Notes: a model not told the origin generated them from the letters alone. A stretch of DNA of 64,000 bases from Pseudorhodobacter antarcticus (GCA_945862435.1 CAMAXX010000004.1:1-64000), one strand, 5' to 3'; shown: positions 9,959-19,581, numbered from the stretch's first letter. Made by a program: numbers and translations.

Positions 9959-11218
9959 ATGCGCCGCGTTGTTGTCACGGGTTTGGGAATGGTCACGCCG
10001 CTTGCCTGCGGGGTTGAAGAAACTTGGTCGCGCCTGCTGGCGGGGCAATCTGGTGCTGGCAAGATCACCCGCTTTGATACATCGGGCGTGATAACTCAAT
10101 ATGCCTGCGAAGTGCCTTACGGCGATGGCACCGCTGGCACCTTTAACCCCGATGATTGGATGGAGCCAAAAGACCGCCGCAAGGTGGATGATTTCATTCT
10201 GTATGGCATGGCTGCGGCCATTCAAGCGGTGCAAGATTCGGGCTGGGCGCCGAAAACCTTTGAGGAACAGTGCCGCACGGGAGTTATGATTGGATCAGGC
10301 ATTGGCGGGCTGTCCTCGATTGCCGAAACTGCCGTTTTAATTAAGGAAAAGGGGGCAAAGCGTGTCTCGCCATTCTTTATTCCTGGCGCGCTAATCAACC
10401 TAATTTCAGGGCAGGTGTCTATTCGCTTTGGCTTTAAAGGGCCAAATCATGCTGTTGTAACGGCGTGCTCGACCGGAGCGCATGCGATTGGTGATGCCGC
10501 ACGGCTTATTCAATGGGGGGACGCAGATGTGATGATTGCAGGCGGCGCAGAAAGTCCTATTTCGGAAATTGGTATTGCGGGCTTTAACGCCTGCCGGGCC
10601 CTATCAACCAAGCGCGAGGACGACCCAACCAAGGCATCGCGCCCTTATGATGCAGACCGCGATGGGTTCGTGATGGGCGAAGGCGCGGGCGTGGTAGTGT
10701 TGGAGGAATACGAGCACGCAGTTGCGCGCGGGGCCAAGATATACGCCGAGGTTTTGGGCTATGGCCTATCTGGGGACGCGCATCACATTACCGCCCCGTC
10801 TGAAGATGGCGAGGGCGGCTATCGCAGCATGGAAATGGCGCTGAAACGGGCAGGATTGGCCCCTAGTGCCGTCGACTATATCAACGCCCATGGCACATCG
10901 ACCATGGCCGATACGATTGAACTGGGCGCGGTCGAGCGGCTGCTGGGGGATGCGGCGGAAAAAGCGACGATGTCATCGACCAAATCCAGCATCGGACATT
11001 TGCTGGGCGCTGCGGGCGCGGTTGAGGCGATTTTCTGCGTGCTGGCGATCCGCGATCAAATCGCACCGCCCACGATCAACCTTGATAACCCCGCTGTTGC
11101 GCCGCGTCTGGATTTGGCAGCGAACAAGGCGGTAAAGCGCAAGATTGACGTGGCGCTGTCGAATAGTTTTGGCTTTGGCGGCACCAACGCCAGCCTTGTG
11201 ATGGGCTGCGTCACATGA
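9959..11218 (+). CDS. fabF: Beta-ketoacyl-ACP synthase II
   Basis: MRRVVVTGLGMVTPLACGVEETW... VVTACSTGAHAIGDA, NAHGTST, SFGFGGTNAS; start refined from 9860. Confidence 0.96.
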   Translation: MRRVVVTGLGMVTPLACGVEETWSRLLAGQSGAGKITRFDTSGVITQYACEVPYGDGTAGTFNPDDWMEPKDRRKVDDFILYGMAAAIQAVQDSGWAPKTFEEQCRTGVMIGSGIGGLSSIAETAVLIKEKGAKRVSPFFIPGALINLISGQVSIRFGFKGPNHAVVTACSTGAHAIGDAARLIQWGDADVMIAGGAESPISEIGIAGFNACRALSTKREDDPTKASRPYDADRDGFVMGEGAGVVVLEEYEHAVARGAKIYAEVLGYGLSGDAHHITAPSEDGEGGYRSMEMALKRAGLAPSAVDYINAHGTSTMADTIELGAVERLLGDAAEKATMSSTKSSIGHLLGAAGAVEAIFCVLAIRDQIAPPTINLDNPAVAPRLDLAANKAVKRKIDVALSNSFGFGGTNASLVMGCVT

Positions 11219-12393
11219 TGGCAAAAGCCATTGCATCTGGCGCGCTGACGCTGCTGATTGTGGTTTTGTTCAGCTTTGCTGGATTTTTGGGCTGGGCGCA
11301 GGGGCAATATACGGGGGCAGGGCCACTGGCGCAGCCCATATGCTTTGAGGTGAAAAAGGGCGCAAACCTAACTGCCGTTGCCGAGGATTTGTCAGCGCGC
11401 GGGGCCATTTCGAACGAGCGGATTTTCCGTATTGGCGCATCTTACGCCGAACTGGCCGATGATCTGAAATTTGGCAGCTATTTGATGCCTGCGGGCGTAT
11501 CGATGCAAGCCGCGCTCGAGGCGATGACTGCGGGTGGGCAATCGACGTGCGGGCGCGAAAAGAATTATCGTATCGGTGTCAACAGCGCAGATATTGTGCT
11601 GCGAGAGTTGGATCCCAAGACAAATGAATATGTGGAGGTCGTGAAATATGACCCCGCAGTTGATCCGCGCCCCATAGTTTTGGATGATGAGGCTTGGAAA
11701 GTTGATCTACGCCTTCGCATCACACTGGCCGAAGGCGTGACAAGCTGGCAAGTGGTGGAAGCGCTGAAAGCGGCAGACTTCCTGACAGGGGATATAGCCG
11801 AAGTGCCAGCCGAAGGCAGCCTTGCGCCCGACAGCTATGAGGTTACCCAAGGGGCTGTGCGGGGCGATATTTTGGCCGATATGACGGTGCGGCAGGCCAA
11901 AACTCTTGCTGATTTTTGGGAGAAACGCGCCGAAGGTCTGCCCTATGATACGCCGCAAGACGCGCTGATTATGGCCTCGATTGTGGAAAAGGAAACAGGT
12001 ATTGCCGATGAGCGCCGCCAAGTTGCTTCGGTATTTTTGAACCGCATTGCCGAAGGTATGCGCCTGCAAACTGACCCGACAGTGATTTATGGGATTACAA
12101 ACGGGCAGGGCGTTTTGGGGCGTGGCCTGCGCCGATCTGAATTGAAGCGCGAGACACCGTATAATACCTATGTCATCGACGGGATGCCGCCGACCCCCAT
12201 CGCCAACCCTGGACGGCTGAGTATTGAGGCCGCTCTAAACCCCGACAGCACCGAGTATTTGTTCTTTGTAGCTGATGGCACAGGCGGGCATGCTTTTGCC
12301 AAGACCTTGAAAGAGCATAACAAAAACGTGGAAGTTTGGCGCCAGATCGAGGCAGAGCAAGCCAAACAAGCTGAAGAGGCGTTGCCGCAGTAA
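11215..12393 (+). CDS. mltG: Endolytic transglycosylase MltG (YceG-like)
   Basis: LIMASIVEKETGIADERRQVASVFLNRIAEGMRLQTDPTVIYGI ... NTYVIDGMPPTPIANPG; ATGA overlap with fabF. Confidence 0.93.
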   Translation: MMAKAIASGALTLLIVVLFSFAGFLGWAQGQYTGAGPLAQPICFEVKKGANLTAVAEDLSARGAISNERIFRIGASYAELADDLKFGSYLMPAGVSMQAALEAMTAGGQSTCGREKNYRIGVNSADIVLRELDPKTNEYVEVVKYDPAVDPRPIVLDDEAWKVDLRLRITLAEGVTSWQVVEALKAADFLTGDIAEVPAEGSLAPDSYEVTQGAVRGDILADMTVRQAKTLADFWEKRAEGLPYDTPQDALIMASIVEKETGIADERRQVASVFLNRIAEGMRLQTDPTVIYGITNGQGVLGRGLRRSELKRETPYNTYVIDGMPPTPIANPGRLSIEAALNPDSTEYLFFVADGTGGHAFAKTLKEHNKNVEVWRQIEAEQAKQAEEALPQ

Positions 12394-12506
12394 GGTTAAG
12401 CATGCTCTAAGAAAGCGCGCGCAAGGCACTGATATAAAACAATAAAACTTGACACACCGCACGGGGCTGTGGCATGTTTTGGTTATGCTGGCAGAAATGC
12501 GATGGG

Positions 12507-12536
12507 CGGCGCTGGGGAAACCCTTGCGCCGTTTTT
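12507..12536 (+). terminator. Terminator-like hairpin in the mltG/GTA intergenic leader
   Basis: CGGCGCtggggaaacccttGCGCCG followed by TTTTT. Confidence 0.65.
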
Positions 12537-12581
12537 GCATATTGCGGGTGGGCGAACGGCAGGAAAGGCAGGCATTAACCT

Positions 12582-12932
12582 ATGAACACCTATCATCCCC
12601 CAACACCTGAAGAAGATGTGGCCGATTTGGTGACCGAAACCCGAATATTGTTTCACCGGTCGAAGACCGCCTTGGTCAAGCGGATCAATGCGTTGGAAGA
12701 GGCTTTTCCCCCCGAGGAGAAAGCCACAAGCACCGTGATGAAAGACCTGCGCCAAGCGTTAGGCGTGGCCATGGAAGAGAGCAAACATGTTGAAAAAGTT
12801 GAAAAATCCCTTGCAGCCGCAGCTAGCCCCGTTGGATACGACCTTGATGCCGCCCGATCTGAAATTGGGGGCAGATTGGCTCGCTTGCGCGCGGCCAGAG
12901 GTGACGCAGGAGTTTTTGGGCAGCCTGAGTGA
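12582..12932 (+). CDS. GTA g1, probable small terminase subunit
   Basis: Position directly before the large terminase; 116-aa helical, charged protein (VTETRILFHRSKTALVKRINALEEAF). Confidence 0.65.
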   Translation: MNTYHPPTPEEDVADLVTETRILFHRSKTALVKRINALEEAFPPEEKATSTVMKDLRQALGVAMEESKHVEKVEKSLAAAASPVGYDLDAARSEIGGRLARLRAARGDAGVFGQPE

Positions 12933-14205
12933 TAATGCACTTCTGTCCTTGCCCTATTTGTTCGAGTTTTGGGCGATGCCCCATCAAACCCCGCCTGCGG
13001 GCAATTGGAAAACATGGGTTATCATGGGCGGGCGCGGGGCGGGTAAAACCCGCGCGGGGGCCGAATGGGTGCGCAGCATGGTCGAAGGCGCGGGGCCGCT
13101 GGACGTAGGGACGGCGCGGCGCGTGGCGCTGGTCGGGGAAACCATCGACCAAGTGCGCGAGGTGATGGTCTTTGGTGACAGTGGCATTTTGGCCTGTTCC
13201 CCCCCTGATCGGCGCCCGGAATGGCAGGCCACGCGCAAGCGGTTGGTTTGGCCCAACGGTGCGGTTGCGCAAGTTTTCTCTGCGCACGAGCCAGACAGTT
13301 TGCGCGGCCCGCAATTTGATGCGGCCTGGGTGGACGAACTTGCCAAATGGAAAAAAGGCGAAGGCGCGTGGGATCAGTTGCAATTTGCGCTGCGGCTGGG
13401 GGACAACCCGCGCCAAGTGGTGACAACAACGCCGCAAAACGTGGCCGTTCTAAAGGCGATTTTGGCCAATGACAGCACTGTTGTGACCCACGCCCCGACC
13501 ATCGCCAACCGCGCAAACTTGGCGGCAAGTTTCCTTGCCGAGGTGCACATCCGCTATGCGGGCACGCAACTGGGGCGACAAGAGTTGGAAGGTCTGCTGA
13601 TTGATGGCGTGGAAGGCGCGCTGTGGAACGCAAGTATAATCGAGGCGGGGCGGATTGATACCGCGCCAGCCCTTTCGCGTATTGTTGTGGCGGTTGATCC
13701 GCCTGTGTCGGCGCATAAATCATCCGACACTTGCGGCATTGTCGTGGTGGGGGCCATCACGGAAGGGCCGCCGCAAAACTGGCGCGCGGTGGTACTGGAA
13801 GACGCCAGCGTGCAAGGGGCATCGCCCGAAGCATGGGCGCGCGCGGCGCTCGACGCCTATGCGCGGCACGGGGCAGATCGTTTGGTGGCCGAGGTGAACC
13901 AAGGGGGCAATTTGGTAGAAGCGGTTATTCGCCAGATTGACGCGCTGGTGCCGTTTCGCGCGGTGCACGCCCGCGCAAGCAAAGGCGCGCGCGCCGAACC
14001 TGTGGCGGCGCTGTATGAACAAGGCCGCATCGCTCATGTGCGGGGCCTAGGCCACCTAGAAGAGCAAATGTTTTTGATGACGGCACAAGGGTTTAGCGGG
14101 CGCGGCAGCCCTGACCGCGTGGATGCTTTGGTCTGGGCGTTGACGGAACTAATCATCCAGCCCGCCGAAAAGTATCGCCGCCCGCAGGTGCGTTCGCTGG
14201 GTTAA
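12787..14205 (+). CDS. GTA g2, terminase large subunit
   Basis: Walker A 'VIMGGRGAGKTRAGAEWVRSMVEG'; overlaps g1. True start may be internal (e.g. ATG 12847). Confidence 0.92.
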   Translation: MLKKLKNPLQPQLAPLDTTLMPPDLKLGADWLACARPEVTQEFLGSLSDNALLSLPYLFEFWAMPHQTPPAGNWKTWVIMGGRGAGKTRAGAEWVRSMVEGAGPLDVGTARRVALVGETIDQVREVMVFGDSGILACSPPDRRPEWQATRKRLVWPNGAVAQVFSAHEPDSLRGPQFDAAWVDELAKWKKGEGAWDQLQFALRLGDNPRQVVTTTPQNVAVLKAILANDSTVVTHAPTIANRANLAASFLAEVHIRYAGTQLGRQELEGLLIDGVEGALWNASIIEAGRIDTAPALSRIVVAVDPPVSAHKSSDTCGIVVVGAITEGPPQNWRAVVLEDASVQGASPEAWARAALDAYARHGADRLVAEVNQGGNLVEAVIRQIDALVPFRAVHARASKGARAEPVAALYEQGRIAHVRGLGHLEEQMFLMTAQGFSGRGSPDRVDALVWALTELIIQPAEKYRRPQVRSLG

Positions 14206-14281
14206 AAGCCCTTAAACTTTTAGTCAATATGTTTGTTTTCAACACAGGCGATCACCTGCCACAGGTTGCAAGGAGCAAGCG

Positions 14282-15472
14282 ATGTTCGACTTTCTAAAAC
14301 GCGGAGCCACGGCGCATTTGCCCGAAAAGAAGGCCTCGGCAACTGGTCGCGTTGTGGCGTTTAACACTTCGGGCCGTGTGGCTTGGTCGGCGCGCGATGC
14401 GGTCAGCCTTGTCAAAACGGGGTTTCAGGCCAATCCAATGGGCTTTCGCGCGGTCAAGCTGATTTCTGAAGCGGCTGCGGCGCTGCCGCTGATCTTGCAA
14501 GACGCAAGCCAACGCTTTGAACAGCATCCCATTCTAACGCTGATCGCGCGGCCCAATGGCGCGCAAACCCGTGCCGAGCTGCTTGAGGCGATTTATGGGC
14601 ATCTGCTGCTTTCGGGCAATGCCTATATCGAGGCAGTCGGCCAAACAGGCCTTCCGGCAGAATTGCATGTGCTGCGGACAGATCGCATGGCGGTGGTGCC
14701 CGGTGCCGATGGCTGGCCGATGGCCTATGATTACACCGTTGGCGGGCGCACGCACCGTTTTGCGATGGGGCCTGATGCCCAGCCTATATGCCATTTGAAA
14801 ACCTTCCATCCACAGGATGACCATTACGGCCTGTCGCCTTTGCAGGCGGCAGCAGTGGCGGTGGATGTGCATAATTCGGCATCCGCGTGGTCAAAGGCGC
14901 TGCTAGATAATGCCGCGCGCCCATCAGGGGCGATTGTGTACCGCGGCGCGGATGGGCAATCGCAATTGTCATCCGATCAGTATGACCGATTGGTTTCGGA
15001 AATTGAAAGCAATCATCAAGGCGCGCGCAATGCGGGTCGCCCGATGTTGCTGGAAGGCGGGCTGGATTGGAAGCCAATGGGGTTTTCGCCATCGGATATG
15101 GAATTCCAAAAAACCAAAGAGGCCGCAGGGCGCGAGATTGCCACGGCATTTGGCATTCCGCCGATGCTGATGGGCATTCCAGGGGATGCGACCTATGCCA
15201 ATTACCAAGAGGCCAACCGCGCCTTTTACCGCCTGACGGTGCTGCCCCTTGCGGCGCGGATGACAGCGGGGCTGTCGGCGTGGCTGTCGGGGTTTACGGG
15301 CGAGGCTGTCGATCTGCGCCCCGATTTGGATCAGATCCCCGCCCTTGCCACCGAGCGTGATGCGCAGTGGCTGCGCGTGGGGGCGGCAGATTTTTTAACG
15401 CCGCAGGAAAAGCGGGTTTTGCTGGGCCTGCCGGCACTGGCCGCTGACCCAATGCCAGCGAGCGAGGTGTAA
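14282..15472 (+). CDS. GTA g3, HK97-family phage portal protein
   Basis: ANPMGFRAVKLISEAAAALPLIL... HLLLSGNAYIEAVG... PPMLMGIPGDATYANYQEANRAFYRLTVLPLA. Confidence 0.93.
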   Translation: MFDFLKRGATAHLPEKKASATGRVVAFNTSGRVAWSARDAVSLVKTGFQANPMGFRAVKLISEAAAALPLILQDASQRFEQHPILTLIARPNGAQTRAELLEAIYGHLLLSGNAYIEAVGQTGLPAELHVLRTDRMAVVPGADGWPMAYDYTVGGRTHRFAMGPDAQPICHLKTFHPQDDHYGLSPLQAAAVAVDVHNSASAWSKALLDNAARPSGAIVYRGADGQSQLSSDQYDRLVSEIESNHQGARNAGRPMLLEGGLDWKPMGFSPSDMEFQKTKEAAGREIATAFGIPPMLMGIPGDATYANYQEANRAFYRLTVLPLAARMTAGLSAWLSGFTGEAVDLRPDLDQIPALATERDAQWLRVGAADFLTPQEKRVLLGLPALAADPMPASEV

Positions 15473-15730
15473 ATGCCGCCCATGCGCAAATCTGACGAGA
15501 CGGCCACGGGGTCGCGGTTTTTATACGACAGTTTTGATGCGGCCCATGCGCGGATCGAGGCGAATGAGCGCGTGGCCGATGAACGTTGGACGGCGCTGGA
15601 CTATCGCCTTGGGCTGATTGATGCGGCGCTAGAGCGGCTGGAAAAGCGTATCTGGCTGGGGGTTTACGGGGTGGCGGCGTTTTTGCTGGCACAAATGGCC
15701 GAGGCGTTGATTGCGGCTGCAATGACATGA
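15473..15730 (+). CDS. GTA g3.5-like small protein
   Basis: 85 aa between portal and protease, tightly packed on the same strand; C-terminal hydrophobic segment. Confidence 0.7.
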   Translation: MPPMRKSDETATGSRFLYDSFDAAHARIEANERVADERWTALDYRLGLIDAALERLEKRIWLGVYGVAAFLLAQMAEALIAAAMT

Positions 15731-16338
15731 GGTGCGGTATGAATTGGAAGATGGAAGGCGCGCCAGAGCGCAAATTTCTTGCCCCCGAAAGGGGTGGCAA
15801 AACAGGGCTGACAGTGGCCGATGGTCATGTGATTTCCGGCTATGCCAGCCTGTTTGGCGCGCGCGATCAGGGCGGTGATGTGGTGCAAAAGGGCGCCTAT
15901 ACGGCCAGCCTTGCCCGCCTGTCCGCCGCCGGGCGAGGAGTGAAAATGCTGTGGCAGCACGACCCCGCCCAACCCATTGGCGTGTGGGACGCGGTGCGTG
16001 AGGATGGCCAGGGCCTGTGGGTGAAAGGGCGTATTCTAACGGCAGTGGACAAGGGCCGTGAGGCGGCTGCCCTGCTGGAAGCTGGCGCAATTGACGGACT
16101 GTCGATTGGCTACCGCACCCTAAAATCCACCAAGGATGCAGGCGGGGCGCGCCTGCTGACCGAGCTTGAGCTGTGGGAAGTGTCGCTTGTGACCTTTCCC
16201 ATGCTTTCCGAAGCGCGGGTTTCGGCCAAATCGGATGCGCAAGATGCAAATCTGCGCGCAGAGGAGGCTGCCGAAATCTGGGCAGAGTTTGCCGCGATAC
16301 TGAAAGACGCACGCCAAACTTTGGCAGCCCGCCGCTAG
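15727..16338 (+). CDS. GTA g4, HK97-family prohead protease
   Basis: VISGYASLFGARDQGGDVVQKGAYTASL... MLWQHDPAQPIGVWD... GLSIGYRTLKS... LWEVSLVTFPM. ATG 15739 is an alternative start. Confidence 0.9.
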   Translation: MRCGMNWKMEGAPERKFLAPERGGKTGLTVADGHVISGYASLFGARDQGGDVVQKGAYTASLARLSAAGRGVKMLWQHDPAQPIGVWDAVREDGQGLWVKGRILTAVDKGREAAALLEAGAIDGLSIGYRTLKSTKDAGGARLLTELELWEVSLVTFPMLSEARVSAKSDAQDANLRAEEAAEIWAEFAAILKDARQTLAARR

Positions 16339-16378
16339 CGCCCGCAGCTATGAGGGCCAACCTTTAACCCAAGGACAA

Positions 16379-17578
16379 GTGATGACCCAGACCAAGGCTG
16401 GGGCCGATGGCGGTTTGCCAAAAGCCCAAAACCCTGCGGCCGAAGCCAAGGCCGCGATGACTGAATTTCTGAACGCTTTCAAAGGCTTTCAGACCGATGT
16501 GACGCAATCTTTGCAACAACAGGAAGAGCGACTAACCATGCTTGATCGTAAAACAATGACCTATGGCCGCCCCGCCCTTAGCGCGGCGGTAGAAGCTGAT
16601 GTGCCGCACAAAAAGGCCTTTGGTGCCTATTTGCGCAGCGGCGATGATGATGGCCTGCGCGGATTGGTGCTGGAAGGCAAGGCTATGTCGACCGCCGTGG
16701 CGGCTGATGGTGGCTATTTGGTCGATCCGCAAACGGCAGATACCATCCGCTCGATGCTGGTTTCAACATCATCGCTGCGCTCTATTGCTAATGTGGTGCA
16801 GGTCGAAGCCACGTCTTTTGACGTGCTGGTGGATCGCAGCGAAGTGGGCAGCGGTTGGGCAACCGAAGTAGCTGCCACAACCGAGACTGCAACGCCATTG
16901 ATCGAGCGTATTGCGATCAAGCTGCACGAATTGTCAGCTATGCCAAAGGCTTCGCAGCGCCTCTTGGACGATTCCGCCTTTGACGTAGAGGGTTGGCTGG
17001 CAGGCAAAATCGCCACCCGCTTTATCCGCGCCGAGGCGGCTGCCTTTGTCAGCGGCGATGGCATTGACAAGCCGAAGGGCTTTTTGACCGCGCCAAAAGT
17101 GGCCAATGGCACCTGGACGTGGGGCAGTCTTGGCTATGTGCCCACGGGCGCTGCTGCCGATTTCGCCCCAACCAATTCGGTCGATTGTATCATCAATCTG
17201 GTTTACGCATTGGGCGCTGAGTACCGCGCTAATGCGTCCTTTGTGATGAATAGCAAAACCGCAGGCGCAGTGCGCAAGATGAAAGATGCGGACGGGCGTT
17301 TCATGTGGTCGGACGGATTGGCCGCTAGCGAGCCTGCCCGCCTGATGGGCTATCGTGTGCTGGTGTGCGAAGATATGCCTGATATCGCGGCAAATGCCTT
17401 TGCGATTGCCTTTGGCGATTTCAATGCAGGCTACACCATTGCAGAGCGCCCCGATTTGCGTATTTTGCGCGACCCGTTCAGCGCCAAGCCCAATGTTTTG
17501 TTCTATGCCAGCAAGCGTGTGGGCGGCGATGTGACTGACTTTGCCGCGATCAAGCTGCTGAAAATCGCTGTCTCGTAA
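16379..17578 (+). CDS. GTA g5, HK97-family major capsid protein
   Basis: GGYLVDPQTADTIRSMLVSTSSLRSIANVVQVEATSFDV... ASFVMNSKTAGAVRKMKDADGRFMW... DFNAGYTIAERPDLRILRDPF. Confidence 0.95.
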   Translation: MMTQTKAGADGGLPKAQNPAAEAKAAMTEFLNAFKGFQTDVTQSLQQQEERLTMLDRKTMTYGRPALSAAVEADVPHKKAFGAYLRSGDDDGLRGLVLEGKAMSTAVAADGGYLVDPQTADTIRSMLVSTSSLRSIANVVQVEATSFDVLVDRSEVGSGWATEVAATTETATPLIERIAIKLHELSAMPKASQRLLDDSAFDVEGWLAGKIATRFIRAEAAAFVSGDGIDKPKGFLTAPKVANGTWTWGSLGYVPTGAAADFAPTNSVDCIINLVYALGAEYRANASFVMNSKTAGAVRKMKDADGRFMWSDGLAASEPARLMGYRVLVCEDMPDIAANAFAIAFGDFNAGYTIAERPDLRILRDPFSAKPNVLFYASKRVGGDVTDFAAIKLLKIAVS

Positions 17579-17593
17579 GACACAGTGATCCGC

Positions 17594-17700
17594 GCCCCCG
17601 CTGCAAGTTAGCGGGGGCGATTTGGGCGCGCGGCATAAGCCGTTTGGCTGCTCTCCCCCCAATCTCCCCCCCCGCGCAGACGGCTTTCGCGCGCCCAAAT
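17594..17700 (+). promoter_or_regulatory. Structured RNA element between capsid gene and g6
   Basis: Perfect 9-bp hairpin GCCCCCGCT-gcaagtt-AGCGGGGGC (17594-17618), then inverted repeat ATTTGGGCGCGCG (17620-17632)/CGCGCGCCCAAAT (17688-17700) extended by AAGCCG/CGGCTT. Confidence 0.7.
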
Positions 17701-17714
17701 GGGGAGGCTTTGCG

Positions 17715-18350
17715 ATGAAAGGCTACAGGATGCTTTTGACCGAACTGATTCAAACCGCCAGTGCCGATTTGCCCGTGGCGGGCCTGAAAGATCATCTGCG
17801 CCTTGGTACGGCTTTTGGTGTGGATGGTTTGCAAGACGGGTTGATCGAGGCGCATTTGCGCGCGGCCATTGCGACGATTGAGGCGCGCATTGGCAAGGCG
17901 CTGCTGACGCGCGATTTCAAGCTGAGCTTGCCCGATTGGCGCAGTTTGTCGGCGCAGACCTTGCCGCTGGCTCCAGTTGTGGCGGTGACCAGACTGTCTG
18001 TGTTTGATGTTATGGGCGTGGAAATGGTGCTGGACGCCGCGCGCTTTGCCCTGCAAGCCGACACGCATCGGCCCAAGATTGTGGCAGTGGGTATGCTATT
18101 TCCGAACGTGCCTAGCGACGGGCGGATCGAGATTATGTTTTCTGCGGGCTATGGCCCAGCTTGGGCCAATGTGCCCGCCGATCTGCGCCAAGCGGTGATG
18201 CTGCTGGCCGCGCAATACTATGAGACGCGCCACGATGCAGCGGCATCAGCGCAGGGCTTTGGCCTGCCGATGGCGGTCCAATCGCTGATCGAACGGTATC
18301 GCAACATCCGCGTTCTGGGCGGTGGCGCAGCAAAAGGCGGCGCGATATGA
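17715..18350 (+). CDS. GTA g6, head-tail connector protein
   Basis: MKGYRMLLTELIQTASADLPVAGLKDHLRLGTAFGVDGLQDGLIEAHLRAAIATIEARIGKALLTRDF; start refined from 17622 (SD ggggagg 17701-17707). Confidence 0.85.
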   Translation: MKGYRMLLTELIQTASADLPVAGLKDHLRLGTAFGVDGLQDGLIEAHLRAAIATIEARIGKALLTRDFKLSLPDWRSLSAQTLPLAPVVAVTRLSVFDVMGVEMVLDAARFALQADTHRPKIVAVGMLFPNVPSDGRIEIMFSAGYGPAWANVPADLRQAVMLLAAQYYETRHDAAASAQGFGLPMAVQSLIERYRNIRVLGGGAAKGGAI

Positions 18351-18685
18351 GCGCGCCGCACTTGACGCATTTGCTGGTGCTGGAACAGGCGACGCGCCTA
18401 TCCGATGGCGCGGGTGGGTTCACCAGCACTTGGGCCGAGGTGTGCACCCATTGGGCGGAGATTACTTCGGGGGCAGGGCGCATCACGGCGGGTGAGGAAG
18501 TTTTTGTCAGCCAAGTGCCCTATCGTATCACCTTGCGCGCGGCTCCTGTGGGCAGTGCGGCGCGCCCGCGCCCAGAACAGCGCCTAAGGCTGGGCACACG
18601 GATTTTTATCATTCTGGCTGTGGCTGAACGCGATGCAACAGGGCGCTATCTGGTTTGCTTTTCCCGCGAGGAGGTTCCCGCATGA
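18347..18685 (+). CDS. GTA g7, phage head-tail adaptor protein
   Basis: SDGAGGFTSTWAEVCTHWAEITSGAGRITAGEEVFVSQVPYRITLR; ATGA overlap with g6. Confidence 0.85.
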   Translation: MSAPHLTHLLVLEQATRLSDGAGGFTSTWAEVCTHWAEITSGAGRITAGEEVFVSQVPYRITLRAAPVGSAARPRPEQRLRLGTRIFIILAVAERDATGRYLVCFSREEVPA

Positions 18686-19080
18686 GCTATGTCGCAAGTG
18701 CCGCACTGCAATCGGCGATCTTTACGCAGCTATCTAACGCCCCCGCGCTGGCAGGTGTGCAGGTGGTTGATGCGCTACCGCCCGGAACGCCCGTGGGCAG
18801 CTTTGTGCTGCTGGGGCCAGAGGTGGCGCTGGATCAATCAGACAAAACGGGCGCAGGGGCAGAGCACCGGCTTGAAATTTCGGTGATATCCGATGCGGCT
18901 GGGTTCCTGCCTGCCAAGGCCATTGCCGCCGCAGTTTCTGACGCGCTGGTCGGCGCAAGTTTGACCCTAAGCGTGGGACGGTTGGTGTCACTGAATTTTC
19001 TGCGCGCGACAGCGCGGCGGTTGGACGATGGTACGACACGGCGGATTGATTTGCAATTTCGCGCAAGGGTTGAAATCTAG
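18682..19080 (+). CDS. GTA g8, DUF3168 family tail-completion protein
   Basis: MSYVASAALQSAIFTQLSNAPALAGVQVVDALPPGTPVGSFVLLGPE; start refined to 18682 (ATGA overlap). Confidence 0.85.
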   Translation: MSYVASAALQSAIFTQLSNAPALAGVQVVDALPPGTPVGSFVLLGPEVALDQSDKTGAGAEHRLEISVISDAAGFLPAKAIAAAVSDALVGASLTLSVGRLVSLNFLRATARRLDDGTTRRIDLQFRARVEI

Positions 19081-19158
19081 GCTATTATACTTTTACAACA
19101 TTCAGGCAGGTTAATCGGGCATTTAAAAACCCAAAACTAGCACAAATAGGAGGCTGTG

Positions 19159-19572
19159 ATGGCTGTTCAAAACGGAAAAGACCTGCTGGTTAAGGTCGAT
19201 ATGACGGGCACTGGTGTATTTGAAACCTTGGCAGGGCTGCGCGCGACGCGCCTTGCCCTGAACACCGAAACGGTGGATGTGACATCGCTGGAAAGCACGG
19301 GCGGCTGGCGCGAATTGCTTGCAGGCGCAGGGATGAAGACTGCCGCCATTTCGGGCAGCGGCGTGTTTCGCGATGCCAATACTGATCTGCGCGCGCGCCA
19401 GATTTTCTTTGATGCCGAAATGCCCAATTTCCAAGTGATCGTTCCCGATTTTGGCGTAATCGAAGGCAAATTCCAGATCACCGCGCTGGATTATGCGGGC
19501 AGCCACAACGGCGAGGCGACCTATGAGGTTTCGCTGGCATCTGCGGGCGCACTTACCTTTCTTGCGCTGTAA
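19159..19572 (+). CDS. GTA g9, major tail protein (TP901-1 family)
   Basis: MAVQNGKDLLVKVDMTGTGVFETLAGLRATRLALNTETVDVTSLESTGGWRELLAGAGMK. Confidence 0.9.
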   Translation: MAVQNGKDLLVKVDMTGTGVFETLAGLRATRLALNTETVDVTSLESTGGWRELLAGAGMKTAAISGSGVFRDANTDLRARQIFFDAEMPNFQVIVPDFGVIEGKFQITALDYAGSHNGEATYEVSLASAGALTFLAL

Positions 19573-19581
19573 GAGGGCGCG

